DNA of 32,292 bases from an uncultured Kiritimatiellota bacterium (GCA_944391085.1 CALXSE010000019.1:1-32292); one strand, 5' to 3'; numbered from the stretch's first letter, positions 6,578 through 15,566 are shown. Notes: generated by a model not told the origin, from the sequence alone. Made by a program: numbers and translations.

Positions 6578-7897
6578 ATGCGGGAGTTTCTGGAACGCCT
6601 GGCCGCGCGGCGGCGCTTCGGCGTGCGCCCGGGGTTGGAGGCGATGCGCGCGCTCTGCGGGGCCCTGGGCAACCCCGAGCGCGGGCTCGCCGCCATCCAT
6701 GTGGCCGGCACCAACGGCAAAGGTAGCGTCTCGGCCATCTGCGAGGCCGCCCTGCGCACGATGGGCCTGCCCGTGGGCCGCTACACCTCGCCCCACCTGG
6801 TGCGCGTGAACGAGCGCTTCCTCCTCAACGGCCGCGAAGCCTCCGACGACGAGCTCGCCGGGGCCCTCGACGAGGTGGAGGCCGCCGCCGCCCGCGCCGG
6901 GCTCGAACCCACCTTCTTCGAGGCGCTCACGGCCTGCGCCTTTGTCCTCTTCCGCCGCGCGGGTATCCGCCTGGCCGTCCTGGAGGTGGGCATGGGCGGC
7001 AGGTGGGACGCGACGAACGTCCTTGAGGCCCCCCTCGTCTCCGTCATCACCCACATCGCCCTCGACCATTGCGACATCCTCGGCGACACCCTCGAGGCCA
7101 TCGCCGCCGAGAAGGCCGGCATCATCAAGCCCGGGCGTCCCACCGTCGTCGGCGCGATGGATCCCCGCGCCCGCGCCGTCATCGCCCGCCGCGCCGCCGA
7201 GCTGGGCGCGCCCTTCCACGACGCCGCGCAGGAGATCCGCGTGGCCGTCAGCCGCCGCACCCTCCATGGCCAGACCCTTGCCTGCGCCAGCCCCGCGTGC
7301 GACTACCCCGCCGCGCTCACCCGCCTGGCCGGCTCCTACCAGGCCGAGAACGCCGCCACCGCCCTCTGCGCCCTCGAGCGCCTCGGCGAACAGGGCCTTC
7401 CCGTGCCGCCCAAGGCCTTCGCCGAAGGCCTCCGCACCGTCTCCTGGCCCGGCCGGTGCCAGCTCATCGCCGCCGACCCGCCCACCTTCCTCGACGGCGG
7501 GCACAACCCCGACGCCCTGCGCGCCCTGCGCGAGGCGCTCAAATCCATGCACGTCCGCCGCCGCGTGGCCCTCGTCTGCGGCTTCTGCGCGGACAAGGCC
7601 GTCGAGGCCGCCCTGAAGGAGATCGCCCCGCTCGTCTCCGCCGCCTGGGCCGTGCCCCTGGCGAACCCGCGCGGCCTGCCGCCGGAGGCCCTGGCCGACG
7701 CGCTCCGCCGCGTGGGCGTGCCCACCGTCATCGCCGCGACGACCGTGGCCGAGGGGCTCGAGGCCGCCACCGCCTGGGCGCAGGAAAACCAGGGGACGGC
7801 CCTGGCCTGCGGCTCGCTCTTCCTCGTCGGCGAGGTGCTTGCCCTCGGCGAGGGCGTCGAGGGCCCCGACCCCAGCGAGGGCTTCCGTGCGCGTTGA
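6578..7897 (+). CDS. folC: Folylpolyglutamate synthase / dihydrofolate synthase
   Basis: A 439-residue Mur-ligase-fold enzyme that adds glutamate to folates (and to dihydropteroate where bifunctional). The P-loop HVAGTNGKGSVS lies at residues 41-52, followed by GRYTSPHLVRVNERF, the family strand VLEVGMGGRWDATN, HIALDHCDILGDTLEAIAAEKAGI (metal-binding His and carbamylated-Lys region), and a C-terminal ligase domain with FLDGGHNPDALRALREAL. Length is normal. ATG 6578 follows AGGGGGCAAAGGGA; in-frame sequence upstream shows no coding character. It overlaps the start of the pseudouridine synthase gene by 11 bases, so the two are probably coupled. It lies not far from a ThyX-like gene, whose classical reaction also uses folate. 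Confidence 0.93.
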   Translation: MREFLERLAARRRFGVRPGLEAMRALCGALGNPERGLAAIHVAGTNGKGSVSAICEAALRTMGLPVGRYTSPHLVRVNERFLLNGREASDDELAGALDEVEAAAARAGLEPTFFEALTACAFVLFRRAGIRLAVLEVGMGGRWDATNVLEAPLVSVITHIALDHCDILGDTLEAIAAEKAGIIKPGRPTVVGAMDPRARAVIARRAAELGAPFHDAAQEIRVAVSRRTLHGQTLACASPACDYPAALTRLAGSYQAENAATALCALERLGEQGLPVPPKAFAEGLRTVSWPGRCQLIAADPPTFLDGGHNPDALRALREALKSMHVRRRVALVCGFCADKAVEAALKEIAPLVSAAWAVPLANPRGLPPEALADALRRVGVPTVIAATTVAEGLEAATAWAQENQGTALACGSLFLVGEVLALGEGVEGPDPSEGFRAR

Positions 7898-8609
7898 CCC
7901 GCCCGTGGACACCGACATCCGCTGGCTCTACGAGGACGCCCGGATGCTCGTGGTCGACAAGCCCGCCGACCTGCCCGCCCACTCCAGCGGCGCCTATCGG
8001 TTCCACACCCTGGAATGCCTGCTGCGGCGTTACCGCCCGGCCAACACCATCCACCTGGTCTCCCGCCTTGACCGCGAGACGAGCGGCGTGACGCTCGTGG
8101 CCAAAGACCCCGAGATGGCCGCCATCCTCGGCAAGGCGCCCAAACGCAAGGTCTACCACGTCCTCGTCGAGGGGCGCTTCCCCGAGGGCCGCCTCTGCGC
8201 CTCCGGGCGCATCCGCCGCACCAACGCCCCGCCCGTCTACGCCATGCGCGTCCTCGAGGGCGTCACGCTCACCGGCGCGCTCCCCGAGCTTCCCGCGGAC
8301 CGCGGCGCGGCCACGTGGTTCGAGCGGCTGGGCGAGGGCCCCTGGCCCGGCACCAGCCTGCTCCGCGCCGAGCTCGTGACGGGCCGCACCCATCAGATCC
8401 GGGCCTCACTCCGCTCCCTCGGCTTCCCCGTGGTGGGGGACAAGGTCTATGGGCCTGACCCGGAGATTTTCCTGCGTTTCCGCGAAGACCGCGTGACGGC
8501 GGCGGATTGGGCGGCCCTGCGCTTGCGCAACCAGGCGCTCCGCGCCGTCTCCCTCACCGTCCTTGGGCGGACCTTCCGCACCGTGCGCCCGCCGTGGCGG
8601 GCCGAATAA
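7887..8609 (+). CDS. RluA-family RNA pseudouridine synthase
   Basis: With the GTG start at 7887 this is a 240-residue RluA-type enzyme that isomerises uridine in rRNA or tRNA. It has VVDKPADLPAHSSG near residues 22-35, the catalytic block SRLDRETSGVTLVAKD with Asp62, and the C-terminal RTHQIRASLRSLGFPVVGD block. The usual HRLD motif reads SRLD (Ser59 in place of His). No S4 domain precedes the catalytic domain. GTG 7887 is chosen because GAGG lies seven bases before it; an ATG at 7839 would overlap folC by 59 bases. The target site in RNA cannot be told from the sequence. Confidence 0.87.
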   Translation: MRVDPPVDTDIRWLYEDARMLVVDKPADLPAHSSGAYRFHTLECLLRRYRPANTIHLVSRLDRETSGVTLVAKDPEMAAILGKAPKRKVYHVLVEGRFPEGRLCASGRIRRTNAPPVYAMRVLEGVTLTGALPELPADRGAATWFERLGEGPWPGTSLLRAELVTGRTHQIRASLRSLGFPVVGDKVYGPDPEIFLRFREDRVTAADWAALRLRNQALRAVSLTVLGRTFRTVRPPWRAE

Positions 8610-8620
8610 GGGACAAAAAA

Positions 8621-8644
8621 GCCCCGGCCTTGAAGGGCCGGGGC
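8621..8644. terminator. Bidirectional intrinsic terminator
   Basis: GCCCCGGCC (8621-8629) pairs with GGCCGGGGC (8636-8644) around a short loop. It is followed by TTTT on the plus strand and preceded by AAAAAA, which is a T-run on the minus strand. It separates the folC/RluA unit from the convergent Mla operon and can serve both. Confidence 0.88.
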
Positions 8645-8647
8645 TTT

Positions 8648-9157
8648 TCATGCGCCTGGGCTTTGCTCGACGAGTGCCGCGCGAAGGCATCGGGCGAGGG
8701 CCGCGCGGGTCTGCCCGGGGGTGGCGTCCGCGGGGAGGGGCTCGGTGACGGAGATCGGGGAGCCGTCGCCGTGCCGGAGGGTGACGCGGGCGAGGGGCGA
8801 ACCGTCCGGGGTGCGGCAGTCGACGCAGAAGTCGAGGATGGTCACGTCGCGCAGGTCTTTGGGGAGTGCCTCCCGGGGAAGCTCGGCGACGGCGCGCGGG
8901 ATGGCGAGCTCGAGGGGGGCGTAGTAACGGAGGCCGGGGACGGTGGAGACGGAGCCGTCGGCGCGGTAGAGCGTAGGCGCGACGGCGGCGCGGAGGTCGG
9001 GGGCCATGCGGAGGCGAATGGGCCGAGGGGCGGCGATGGGGTCGGCGGCGCGGGCGGGATCAAGATCCATCACGGTGTAACGGCGCAGGGGCGCCTCGGA
9101 GGAGAAGCAGCCGAGGACGGCGACGAGGAGGGGAAGGAGAAGCGCGAGGCGTTTCAT
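8648..9157 (-). CDS. ABC-type transport auxiliary lipoprotein (PqiC/DUF330-like)
   Basis: A 169-residue protein with a lipoprotein-type signal (MKRLALLLPLLVAVLGC, Cys17). It has the RYTVMDLDPAR start and the later DLRAAVAPTL..., VTILDFCVDCRT and C-terminal LARCLRAALVEQ helix expected of the auxiliary lipoproteins that accompany MCE transporters. These tether the MCE complex to the outer membrane. It is the last gene of the Mla-like operon, three bases after mlaD, just before the bidirectional terminator. Sequence divergence is high, so the family call leans partly on position. Confidence 0.7.
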   Translation of the reverse strand: MKRLALLLPLLVAVLGCFSSEAPLRRYTVMDLDPARAADPIAAPRPIRLRMAPDLRAAVAPTLYRADGSVSTVPGLRYYAPLELAIPRAVAELPREALPKDLRDVTILDFCVDCRTPDGSPLARVTLRHGDGSPISVTEPLPADATPGQTRAALARCLRAALVEQSPGA

Positions 9158-9160
9158 GGG

Positions 9161-10021
9161 TCAATCCTCAAGGGGTTTGTCGAAGAGAAGGCGGGAAGGT
9201 TGCTGGCGGAGCTCCTGGACGAGCGCCTCCGCGGCGGCGGCGGTGCGGGCCAGGGCCGAGAGGGCCTCTGAGACGTCCTCGGAGAAGCGGGAGGGGCCGA
9301 GGCGCTCGATGATGAGGGAAATCTGCCTGGTCTGCTCGTTGAGGGCGTCGCCGAGCTGGGTGAAGGAGGCGGTGAGCTTGGGGATATCGGCCTCCACGAC
9401 GGTTTTGTCGATGTTCTGGGCGAGGGTGACGAGCGCGTCGACGGCCTTAGGGAAGTCGCTCTTGCCCAATTTGGCGGCGATGTCCTGGGCGACGTTGAGC
9501 AGGTTTTGCAGGGAGGTCGGGGTGGAGGGGACGTAAAGCGTGTCCGGGGCCCAAGGGACGTCAAGGGCGGGGATGTCGGCGGCGCTGCGGGAAAAATCGA
9601 GGTTGACGAAGATTTGCCCGGTGATGCCCTGAAGGTCGAGCTTGGCGTGGAGGCCGCGCTTGACCATGGCGGCGAAGCGCGCGGCGCCGAAGTCCGGGTG
9701 CTGGTCGAGGTCGACGGAGCAGAGGACGCGGATGTACGAGAGCGGGCGAAAGTTGGCCTGCTCGCCGCCGCCGCGCTCGACGCGGTCGCCGTAGATGGCG
9801 CCGGCGAACCCGATGGACTCGACGGCGCCGATGCGGACGCCCCTGAACTTGACGGCGCTGCCGACGTCGAGCCCCTGGACGGAGGTCTCGAAGTAGGTCT
9901 CAAAGTAGGCCTTCTTGGAAAACAGATCCGCACCGCCGAAGAGGACGCAGGCGGAGGCCAGCAGGAGAAGGCCCACAAGGGTAAACAAGCCAATGGCGAA
10001 ATGGCGGCGGGCAGGCGTCAT
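9161..10021 (-). CDS. mlaD: MCE (MlaD-like) lipid-transport protein
   Basis: A 286-residue protein with one N-terminal membrane helix (about 9-29) and an MCE domain (about 38-140) showing the signature VQGLDVGSAVKFRGVRIGAV at 48-67. A long helical tail (about 170-275) is probably coiled coil. MCE proteins form a hexameric ring that carries phospholipid across the periplasm. It overlaps mlaF by four bases (ATGA). The tail is longer than in E. coli MlaD (183 residues), closer to single-MCE proteins that build tunnels with a lipoprotein partner, which fits the PqiC-type gene next door. Confidence 0.9.
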   Translation of the reverse strand: MTPARRHFAIGLFTLVGLLLLASACVLFGGADLFSKKAYFETYFETSVQGLDVGSAVKFRGVRIGAVESIGFAGAIYGDRVERGGGEQANFRPLSYIRVLCSVDLDQHPDFGAARFAAMVKRGLHAKLDLQGITGQIFVNLDFSRSAADIPALDVPWAPDTLYVPSTPTSLQNLLNVAQDIAAKLGKSDFPKAVDALVTLAQNIDKTVVEADIPKLTASFTQLGDALNEQTRQISLIIERLGPSRFSEDVSEALSALARTAAAAEALVQELRQQPSRLLFDKPLED

Positions 10022-10773
10022 GGGGCGGCTCCAGGGGTACGGTTGAAAAAGGCGCGGATGGCGGGATGCGGGCTGGCGCGGAGGGCCTCGGGCGGGCCTT
10101 GGTCGAGGACGCCGCCGACGGAACGGTCGAGATAGATGGCCCGGTCGGCGATGGCGTTGATACTGGCAAGCTCGTGGGAGATGACGACAACGGTGATGCC
10201 GAGCTCGCGGGAGAGGGATTTGATGAGGGCGTCGAGCGAGGCGGAGGTGACGGGGTCGAGCCCGGCGGAGGGCTCATCCAGAAAGAGGATGCGCGGGTCA
10301 AGGGCCATGGCGCGGGCGATGGCGGCACGCTTGACCTGGCCGCCGGAAAGCTCCGCCGGAAAGGCGTCCGCGCGGTCAAGCAGCCCCACCTGGGCGAGCT
10401 TAAGGCGGGCGACCTCCAGGCGCAGGGGCGCGGGGAAGGCGGTAAACTCCTCGAGCGGGAGAAGGACGTTCTGCAGGACGGTGAGGTTGCCGAAGAGCGC
10501 GCCGCTCTGGTACATCATGCCGAAGGCCCGCAAGAGGCGGTCACGCTCGGGGCCCTGCGCGGCGGCGACGTCCTGCCCCAGGATGCGGATGCTCCCGCCA
10601 AGGAGCGGCAGCTGGCCGATGATGTGCTTGAGAAGCGTGGTCTTTCCGCATCCCGAGCCGCCGAGCAGAAAGACGATCTCGCCCTCGGCGATGGAAAGGC
10701 ACACGTCGCGCATCAAAGGCGCGCCGGGATAGCCGGTGACGACGTGCTCGCACTCAATGGCAGTCTGCCCCAT
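10018..10773 (-). CDS. mlaF: Mla-type ABC transporter ATP-binding protein
   Basis: A 251-residue ATPase with Walker A GGSGCGKT (38-45), the MlaF-type MMYQSGALFGNLTVLQNV around the Q-loop, signature LSGGQVKRAAIARA (from 142), Walker B ILFLDEPSAGLDP (from 162) and the switch histidine in VVISHEL. It powers the MlaE permease in moving phospholipid. ATG 10773 lies two bases after the mlaE stop; the longer in-frame extension upstream reads into mlaE and is not coding. The C-terminal RTPGAAP overlaps the mlaD start. Confidence 0.93.
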   Translation of the reverse strand: MGQTAIECEHVVTGYPGAPLMRDVCLSIAEGEIVFLLGGSGCGKTTLLKHIIGQLPLLGGSIRILGQDVAAAQGPERDRLLRAFGMMYQSGALFGNLTVLQNVLLPLEEFTAFPAPLRLEVARLKLAQVGLLDRADAFPAELSGGQVKRAAIARAMALDPRILFLDEPSAGLDPVTSASLDALIKSLSRELGITVVVISHELASINAIADRAIYLDRSVGGVLDQGPPEALRASPHPAIRAFFNRTPGAAP

Positions 10774-10775
10774 TG

Positions 10776-11804
10776 TCACCACCCCATGGCGTAAAAGACG
10801 ACGGAAAAGAGCCCCTCGAGCACGGCGATCGTGACGATGCCCGTGACGACGGCGGCCGTCGTGGCCGTGCCGACGGCCCCCGCGTCGCGCCCGGCGCACA
10901 AGCCGCACCAGCACCCGACGGCGGAGACCGCGAAGCCAAAGGCGAAGGCCTTGCAGAAGCTGCCGACCACGTCCGCGAGCTGCACGAAGACCTGGAGCTG
11001 GTCCACATAGTAGTGACCCGAGAAGCCAAGCACCCCCATCACCACCCAGCCGCCGACCAACCCCGCAGCGGTCACGAAGAGCGAAAGCAGCGGCAACGCG
11101 AGCGTCCCGGCCAAAACCCGCGGCAAGACCAGGAACCGGACCGGGCGCAGCCCCATCGTCTCCAGCGCGTCAATCTCCTCGTTCACCTTCATCGCGCCGA
11201 GCTCCGCCGCGAAGGCCGACCCCGTGCGCCCGGCCATGAGAATCGCCGCGACAAGGACGCCCAGCTCGCGCACCAGCGCGATGCCCACCAGCCCCCCGAC
11301 GAACCCTTCCCCGCCGAAGAGCTTGAGCGGGATGGCCGATTGAAAGGCCAGGATGAGCCCAAGCAGGAAGCCGATAAGCAGCATCACCGGCACGGCCTGC
11401 ACCCCGCACCGCACAAAGGCCAACGCGCAATCCCCCCACCTGAAACGGCCCGCGGACAGGCGCGCCAAGCCGCAGAGCGTCTCGCCCAAAAACGTGATGG
11501 CCGCGCCCCAACGGGCCAGGATGTCGCATTCGGCCCGGCCCAGCCGCTCCACGGCGTTCACCCGTCGGGCGGGGGTGGGCGCGGGGAGCGCGGCCTGCGC
11601 GGCGTCGAAGGCGTCCAGGGCCTTGGCAAGCGCCGGGGCGAGCTTGCCGACGAGCGCACCCTCGCGGCGCAGAAGCCAGAGAAAGGCCGTGCCCGCGCCG
11701 TCCGCGCGGCGCACGGCGGCGCAATCGTAAGTCACGCCCTTGCCGGCAGAGAGGGCCTCGACGGTGGGCCGCGTCAATTCCTCAGGCAGGGAAAAGGTGG
11801 CCAT
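10776..11804 (-). CDS. mlaE: MlaE-family permease with N-terminal STAS domain
   Basis: A 342-residue protein. Residues 1-75 look like a STAS domain (VTYDCAAVRRADGAGTAFLWLL), as in MlaB, fused to the MlaE permease. The permease part has the family blocks GFLLGLILAFQSA, FVGGLVGIALVRELGVLVAAILMAGRTGSAFAAELG, MKVNEEIDALETMG and PRVLAGTLALPLL, then membrane helices to the end. It moves phospholipid across the inner membrane together with MlaF and the MCE protein. ATG 11804 is preferred because GAGGT lies six bases upstream; a GTG at 11810 would leave almost no spacing. The fusion explains the absence of a separate mlaB. No mlaC is present. Confidence 0.92.
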   Translation of the reverse strand: MATFSLPEELTRPTVEALSAGKGVTYDCAAVRRADGAGTAFLWLLRREGALVGKLAPALAKALDAFDAAQAALPAPTPARRVNAVERLGRAECDILARWGAAITFLGETLCGLARLSAGRFRWGDCALAFVRCGVQAVPVMLLIGFLLGLILAFQSAIPLKLFGGEGFVGGLVGIALVRELGVLVAAILMAGRTGSAFAAELGAMKVNEEIDALETMGLRPVRFLVLPRVLAGTLALPLLSLFVTAAGLVGGWVVMGVLGFSGHYYVDQLQVFVQLADVVGSFCKAFAFGFAVSAVGCWCGLCAGRDAGAVGTATTAAVVTGIVTIAVLEGLFSVVFYAMGW

Positions 11805-11813
11805 GGCCACACC

Positions 11814-12857
11814 TCAGATACGGCGCTCTGAACGCCTGCGCGCGTCCTCGAGGGCCTCGTTGGCGCGGCGGATGAGGGCCTCCATCTCGGTGCTGTTGGC
11901 GGCGCGGTTGTCGTAGATGCGCCGGAGGTAGGCACGGGGAATCTCCTTGCCCCAGGCGTTGATGAGGCGGTTGGCATTGCCGGCGGCGCAGAGGTCTCCG
12001 AGCTGGGTGACGAAGCGCCACATGGTGACGCGGCCTTTGTAGCTGGCGCCGGAGGATTGCGAGGACAGGAGCAGGAGGCAGTCGTTGGCGAGGATCTTCT
12101 CAAGGTCGGCGCGGCGCTTGGCGAACTGCTTGGAATAGGCGTCGATCTCCGCCTCGGTGAGGTCGTCGAACGCCTCGGAGACGGCCTCCTCGGCCTCGTC
12201 GGATTCCTCCTCGGCGGCCTGTTGCCTGGCCTTCGCGGCGGACTCGCGCTCATCGCGCGCGGCGATGCGCTGGCGGAGGTTCTGCTTGGCGCCGGGGCGG
12301 ATGTAAGGCACGGCCTTGGGCTCGGGGCGCGCGGGCGGCGTATAGGTGTAGTCGGCCTCCTCGAAGAGCGCGGTGGGGTCGCCGCCGGCGGCCTCGGTGT
12401 TGAAGCCTTGCTGACCGGAGGCATCCTGGATGGCCTTGTCACGCTTTTGCTGGGCCAGCTGCTCCTTGAGGCCGCCCCGGATCTCCCGGCGGGCCTTTGG
12501 CGCGGCGCGCTCGGCGCGGCGGGCGGTCTCGCGATCCTGGGCGGCCTGCCTGGCCTCCTCGGCGGCCTTGGCGCGCTCGGCGGCGAGGGCGGCCTGGCGT
12601 TCGGCCTCGGCCTTGGCGCGGGCCTCGACCTTGAGGCGGCTGGCGACCTTGCCGTTGACGAGGATGACGTTGCCTTCGCGCGTGACGGAATACGGGCCTT
12701 TGACGTAGAGGCCGTCGATGAAGAGCGCGCCGGTCTCGACGCGCTTGTCGGCGCTTTCCCTGCCGAAGAGCTGCACGGCCATGTCGGAGACGCCCTCCGT
12801 GGCCATGGCCCACCCGGCGCACAGCAACGCCGCGACCGCAAGAACCCGTTTCAGCAT
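11814..12857 (-). CDS. Exported Ala/Glu-rich coiled-coil protein of unknown function
   Basis: A 347-residue protein with a signal peptide (MLKRVLAVAALLCAGWAMA, residues 1-19). Residues about 44-75 form a compact module, FIDGLYVKGPYSV then GNVILVNGKV, of a kind I recall in exported proteins of Verrucomicrobiota and relatives. A long charged helix follows (about 76-130, repeats of AEAER/AAERAKAAEEA), then a low-complexity part and a second helical region ending in a folded tail with WRFVTQLGDLCAAGNANRLI. ATG 12857 has GAGGGA upstream. It precedes mlaE by nine bases, so it is likely co-transcribed with the lipid transporter. Whether it is a periplasmic part of that system is unknown. Confidence 0.75.
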   Translation of the reverse strand: MLKRVLAVAALLCAGWAMATEGVSDMAVQLFGRESADKRVETGALFIDGLYVKGPYSVTREGNVILVNGKVASRLKVEARAKAEAERQAALAAERAKAAEEARQAAQDRETARRAERAAPKARREIRGGLKEQLAQQKRDKAIQDASGQQGFNTEAAGGDPTALFEEADYTYTPPARPEPKAVPYIRPGAKQNLRQRIAARDERESAAKARQQAAEEESDEAEEAVSEAFDDLTEAEIDAYSKQFAKRRADLEKILANDCLLLLSSQSSGASYKGRVTMWRFVTQLGDLCAAGNANRLINAWGKEIPRAYLRRIYDNRAANSTEMEALIRRANEALEDARRRSERRI

Positions 12858-13113
12858 CGCACATCCCTCGTTGTGGGGGCGCCGCCGCGCCGCCGGTGAG
12901 AACAAAAGCCCCGTCCAGACGTATCGCTTCCTTCTCTGGAAGCCCTGGGCATTCAGGTGACAGCTCCTTTCCCCGGTTTCGGGTGCGCCTGCGCGCGCCA
13001 TTCCGCCGGAGGTTCCGAGCCATCCTAAAAACGTGTAGGCCAGAGAATCATCAGCCAATTCGCGTTTAGGACAGGGCCCACTTCCTTTGGCCGCCGAAGC
13101 GGCAAATCCTCCT
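12858..13113. other. Non-coding gap before pheT 3' end, with inverted repeats
   Basis: I see no supported gene here. It should hold the promoter of the exported coiled-coil gene, but no extended -10 like those elsewhere is evident. Visible structures: GCTTCC/GGAAGC at 12926-12943, CCTAAA/TTTAGG at 13024-13070, and next to pheT a hairpin with a cUUCGg loop on the minus strand (13086-13106, about eight base pairs with one bulge) without a T-run. The last may mark the pheT 3' end. Confidence 0.5.
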
Positions 13114-15534
13114 TTATGCCTCGCGGATCTCCACGTTGAGCTCCCTGCGGAGCGCGTCGGCGATCCTGGCGAAGGCGGCGTTGACCTCGGCGTCGCGCAA
13201 CGTCCGCTCGGCGGAACGGAACTCCAGGGCATAGCCCATGGAACGCTTGCCGGCGCCAATGGCCTTCGACGTAAAGATATCAAAGAGGCGCACGTCGGTC
13301 AATTCCGGCGGCGCGGCCTTGCGGATGGTGCGCACAATCGTCTCGTGCGTCAGCCCGTCCGGGGCGATGAAGGCGATGTCCTTGCGGCTGGCGGGGAACT
13401 GCGGCACGGGCTTCAGGCGCGGGAGCGCGCCCAGCCCCTTGGTCAGCTGGGCCAGGTCCAGCTCCGCCGCCACCAGCGGGGTGTTGAGGCGGTAGCGGTG
13501 GCGCTGGGCGGCGTTCAGCGCGCCCATCAGGCCCACGCGCTTGCGCCCCAGGCAGATCTCCACCGCGAAGCCCGGCGCGAAGGCGGGGTGCTCGCACGCA
13601 AAGAAGCCGAAGCGCGGCGCGCGCAGCCGTTCGCACAGCGCCTCGACCGCGCCCTTGAGCCAAAGCAGGGCCTCCCCATCCTTCACCGGTTCGCGGGTGT
13701 GCAGCGCGTCGCGCCCAAAGGGGCCCATCATGCCCAACGCCACGCGCTCGCCCTCGACGGGCTTGCCGTCCTTGGGACTCACGGAGAAGACGCGGCCGAT
13801 CTCAAAGAGGGCGCAGCTCTCCACCTGGCGCGCGGCGTTGCGCCCGAGCGACCCGATGAGCTGGGGCAGGAGCGTGTCGCGCATCACGCCATAGTCGGCC
13901 GAGACGGGATTGGGCAGGGCCAAGCGGTTCTTGGCCCCCGGGTCGAAGGCGTCGAGCTCAGCCTTGGAAAGGAAGGAATAGTGCATCGCCTCGGTCAGGC
14001 CCAAGGCCAGCAGGGCGTGGCGCACGGCGCGCTTGGCCTGATAGTCGGCCTCCTGCAGACCCGAGACCGAGGGCGCCGAGGGCATCCGCTCGGGCACGGC
14101 GTCCAGGCCGTTCATGCGGGTGACCTCCTCGATGAGGTCGGCCTCGCGCGTCAGGTCGTAACGCCAGCTGGGGCTGCGGAAGACCCCGCGCCCGTCGTCG
14201 CCGGAGACCTTGGCGATGCCCAGCCCCGCCAGGATGGCGTCCACCTTCGCCGGCGGCACGGGGGTACCGATGACCTCGTCGCAACGCTTGTAACGCAACG
14301 GCACGTCGATGGGCGCGGGGTCGCGCGAATCCACGTCCTGCACGCCGCGGCAGGCCGTCGCGCCGCCATACTTCACAAGCAGGTGGATGGCGCGGCGGCT
14401 GGCCCAATCGGCCAAATCCCTGTCCACGCCGCGCGCGTACCGATAGGTCGCCTCGGAGGCCATGCCCAGCTTGGTGGCGGTGAACTTGACGCTCGCGGGG
14501 TCGAAGAGCGCCGACTCAAGGACGACGGTGCCGGTGGCGTTCTCGATTTCGCTCTCCTCGCCGCCCATCACGCCGGCGACGGCGGTGGGGCGCTCGGCGT
14601 CGGCGATGACGAGCATCGTTTCGTCCAGCCTGCGGTCGGCGCCGTCGAGCGTGCGGATCGTCTCGCCCGGCCCGGCCCGGCGCACCACGATCTCGCCGCC
14701 GCGGAGCGTCGCATGGTCAAAGGCGTGGAGCGGCTGGCCCACCTCGAGCATCACGTAGTTCGTCACGTCCACCGCCAGCCCCAGGCTCCGCTGGCCGCAC
14801 TGCTCCAGGCGGCGCGCCATCCACTCCGGCGTCGGCGCCTTCGGGTCCAGCCCCGTCACCACGCGCGCCGTGTAGCGCGGGCACTCCTTCGGCGCCTCCA
14901 CGCGCACCTTGACGTACTTCTCGACGGGCTCCACGCCCTCGGCGAAGTCGGTCGGCGGCTCCGCGAGCGGCCGGCCCAAAAGGGCCCCCAGCTCCCGCGC
15001 GATGCCGCGCACCGAAAGGCAGTCCGGGCGGTTCCACGTCACCTCCAGGTCATAGACCGTGTCGGCCTCCGGCATGAAGGGCTGCACCGGCGCGCCGGCC
15101 ACGGCCTCCGCGGGGAGCTCCCAGATGCCGTCGTGCGCACCGCCCAGGCCCAGCTCGTCCTTCGAGCAGAGCATCCCGAAGCTTTCCACGCCGCGCAGCT
15201 TCCCCTTTTTGATGGCGAAGCCCTCGGGCCCGGGCATGACCGCGCCGATCTTCGCAAGCGGGGCCTTCACGCCCACGCGCACGTTCGGCGCGCCGCAGAC
15301 GACCTGGAGCGTCTCCGTGCCGTCGAAGACCTTGCACACGTGCAGATGGTCGGAATCCGGATGCAGGGCGCACGCCACCACCTCGCCCACCACGAAATGG
15401 CCGTCCAGCACCGTCCCCGTCTGCTCCACGGCCTCCACCTCCACCCCGGAGAAGGTCAGCAAATCCGCCACCTGCTGCGGCGTCCGGTCACGCAAATCCA
15501 CAAACTCGTTCAGCCAACTCAACGGTACGCGCAT
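13114..15534 (-). CDS. pheT: Phenylalanine-tRNA ligase beta subunit
   Basis: An 806-residue protein, the usual length. It starts MRVPLSWLNEFVDL, then carries the tRNA-binding (EMAP-like) domain at about 40-150 (VVACALHPDSDHLHVCKV), the B3/B4 editing domain (about 210-380, with VTNYVMLEVGQPLHAFD), the B5 domain (about 400-480), the core domain, and the C-terminal anticodon-binding fold (FPASRKDIAFI near 720). It attaches phenylalanine to tRNA-Phe together with PheS, which is not in the window. ATG 15534 has AAGGAG ten bases upstream. The TTG-started extension to 15558 would swallow that site. An extended -10 lies 33 bases upstream, so pheT has its own promoter. Confidence 0.96.
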   Translation of the reverse strand: MRVPLSWLNEFVDLRDRTPQQVADLLTFSGVEVEAVEQTGTVLDGHFVVGEVVACALHPDSDHLHVCKVFDGTETLQVVCGAPNVRVGVKAPLAKIGAVMPGPEGFAIKKGKLRGVESFGMLCSKDELGLGGAHDGIWELPAEAVAGAPVQPFMPEADTVYDLEVTWNRPDCLSVRGIARELGALLGRPLAEPPTDFAEGVEPVEKYVKVRVEAPKECPRYTARVVTGLDPKAPTPEWMARRLEQCGQRSLGLAVDVTNYVMLEVGQPLHAFDHATLRGGEIVVRRAGPGETIRTLDGADRRLDETMLVIADAERPTAVAGVMGGEESEIENATGTVVLESALFDPASVKFTATKLGMASEATYRYARGVDRDLADWASRRAIHLLVKYGGATACRGVQDVDSRDPAPIDVPLRYKRCDEVIGTPVPPAKVDAILAGLGIAKVSGDDGRGVFRSPSWRYDLTREADLIEEVTRMNGLDAVPERMPSAPSVSGLQEADYQAKRAVRHALLALGLTEAMHYSFLSKAELDAFDPGAKNRLALPNPVSADYGVMRDTLLPQLIGSLGRNAARQVESCALFEIGRVFSVSPKDGKPVEGERVALGMMGPFGRDALHTREPVKDGEALLWLKGAVEALCERLRAPRFGFFACEHPAFAPGFAVEICLGRKRVGLMGALNAAQRHRYRLNTPLVAAELDLAQLTKGLGALPRLKPVPQFPASRKDIAFIAPDGLTHETIVRTIRKAAPPELTDVRLFDIFTSKAIGAGKRSMGYALEFRSAERTLRDAEVNAAFARIADALRRELNVEIREA

Positions 15535-15566
15535 CGTCTCACGCTCCTTGCAATTCAATCGCGCCT

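Noticed and set aside
6449..7918. A 489-residue minus-strand frame opposite folC
   Set aside because: It is antisense to a well-supported gene, Gly/Asp/Glu-rich and without recognisable motifs.
12858..13113. T-box or attenuator near pheT
   Set aside because: This region is downstream of pheT, not upstream. The true pheT leader is only about 26 bases.
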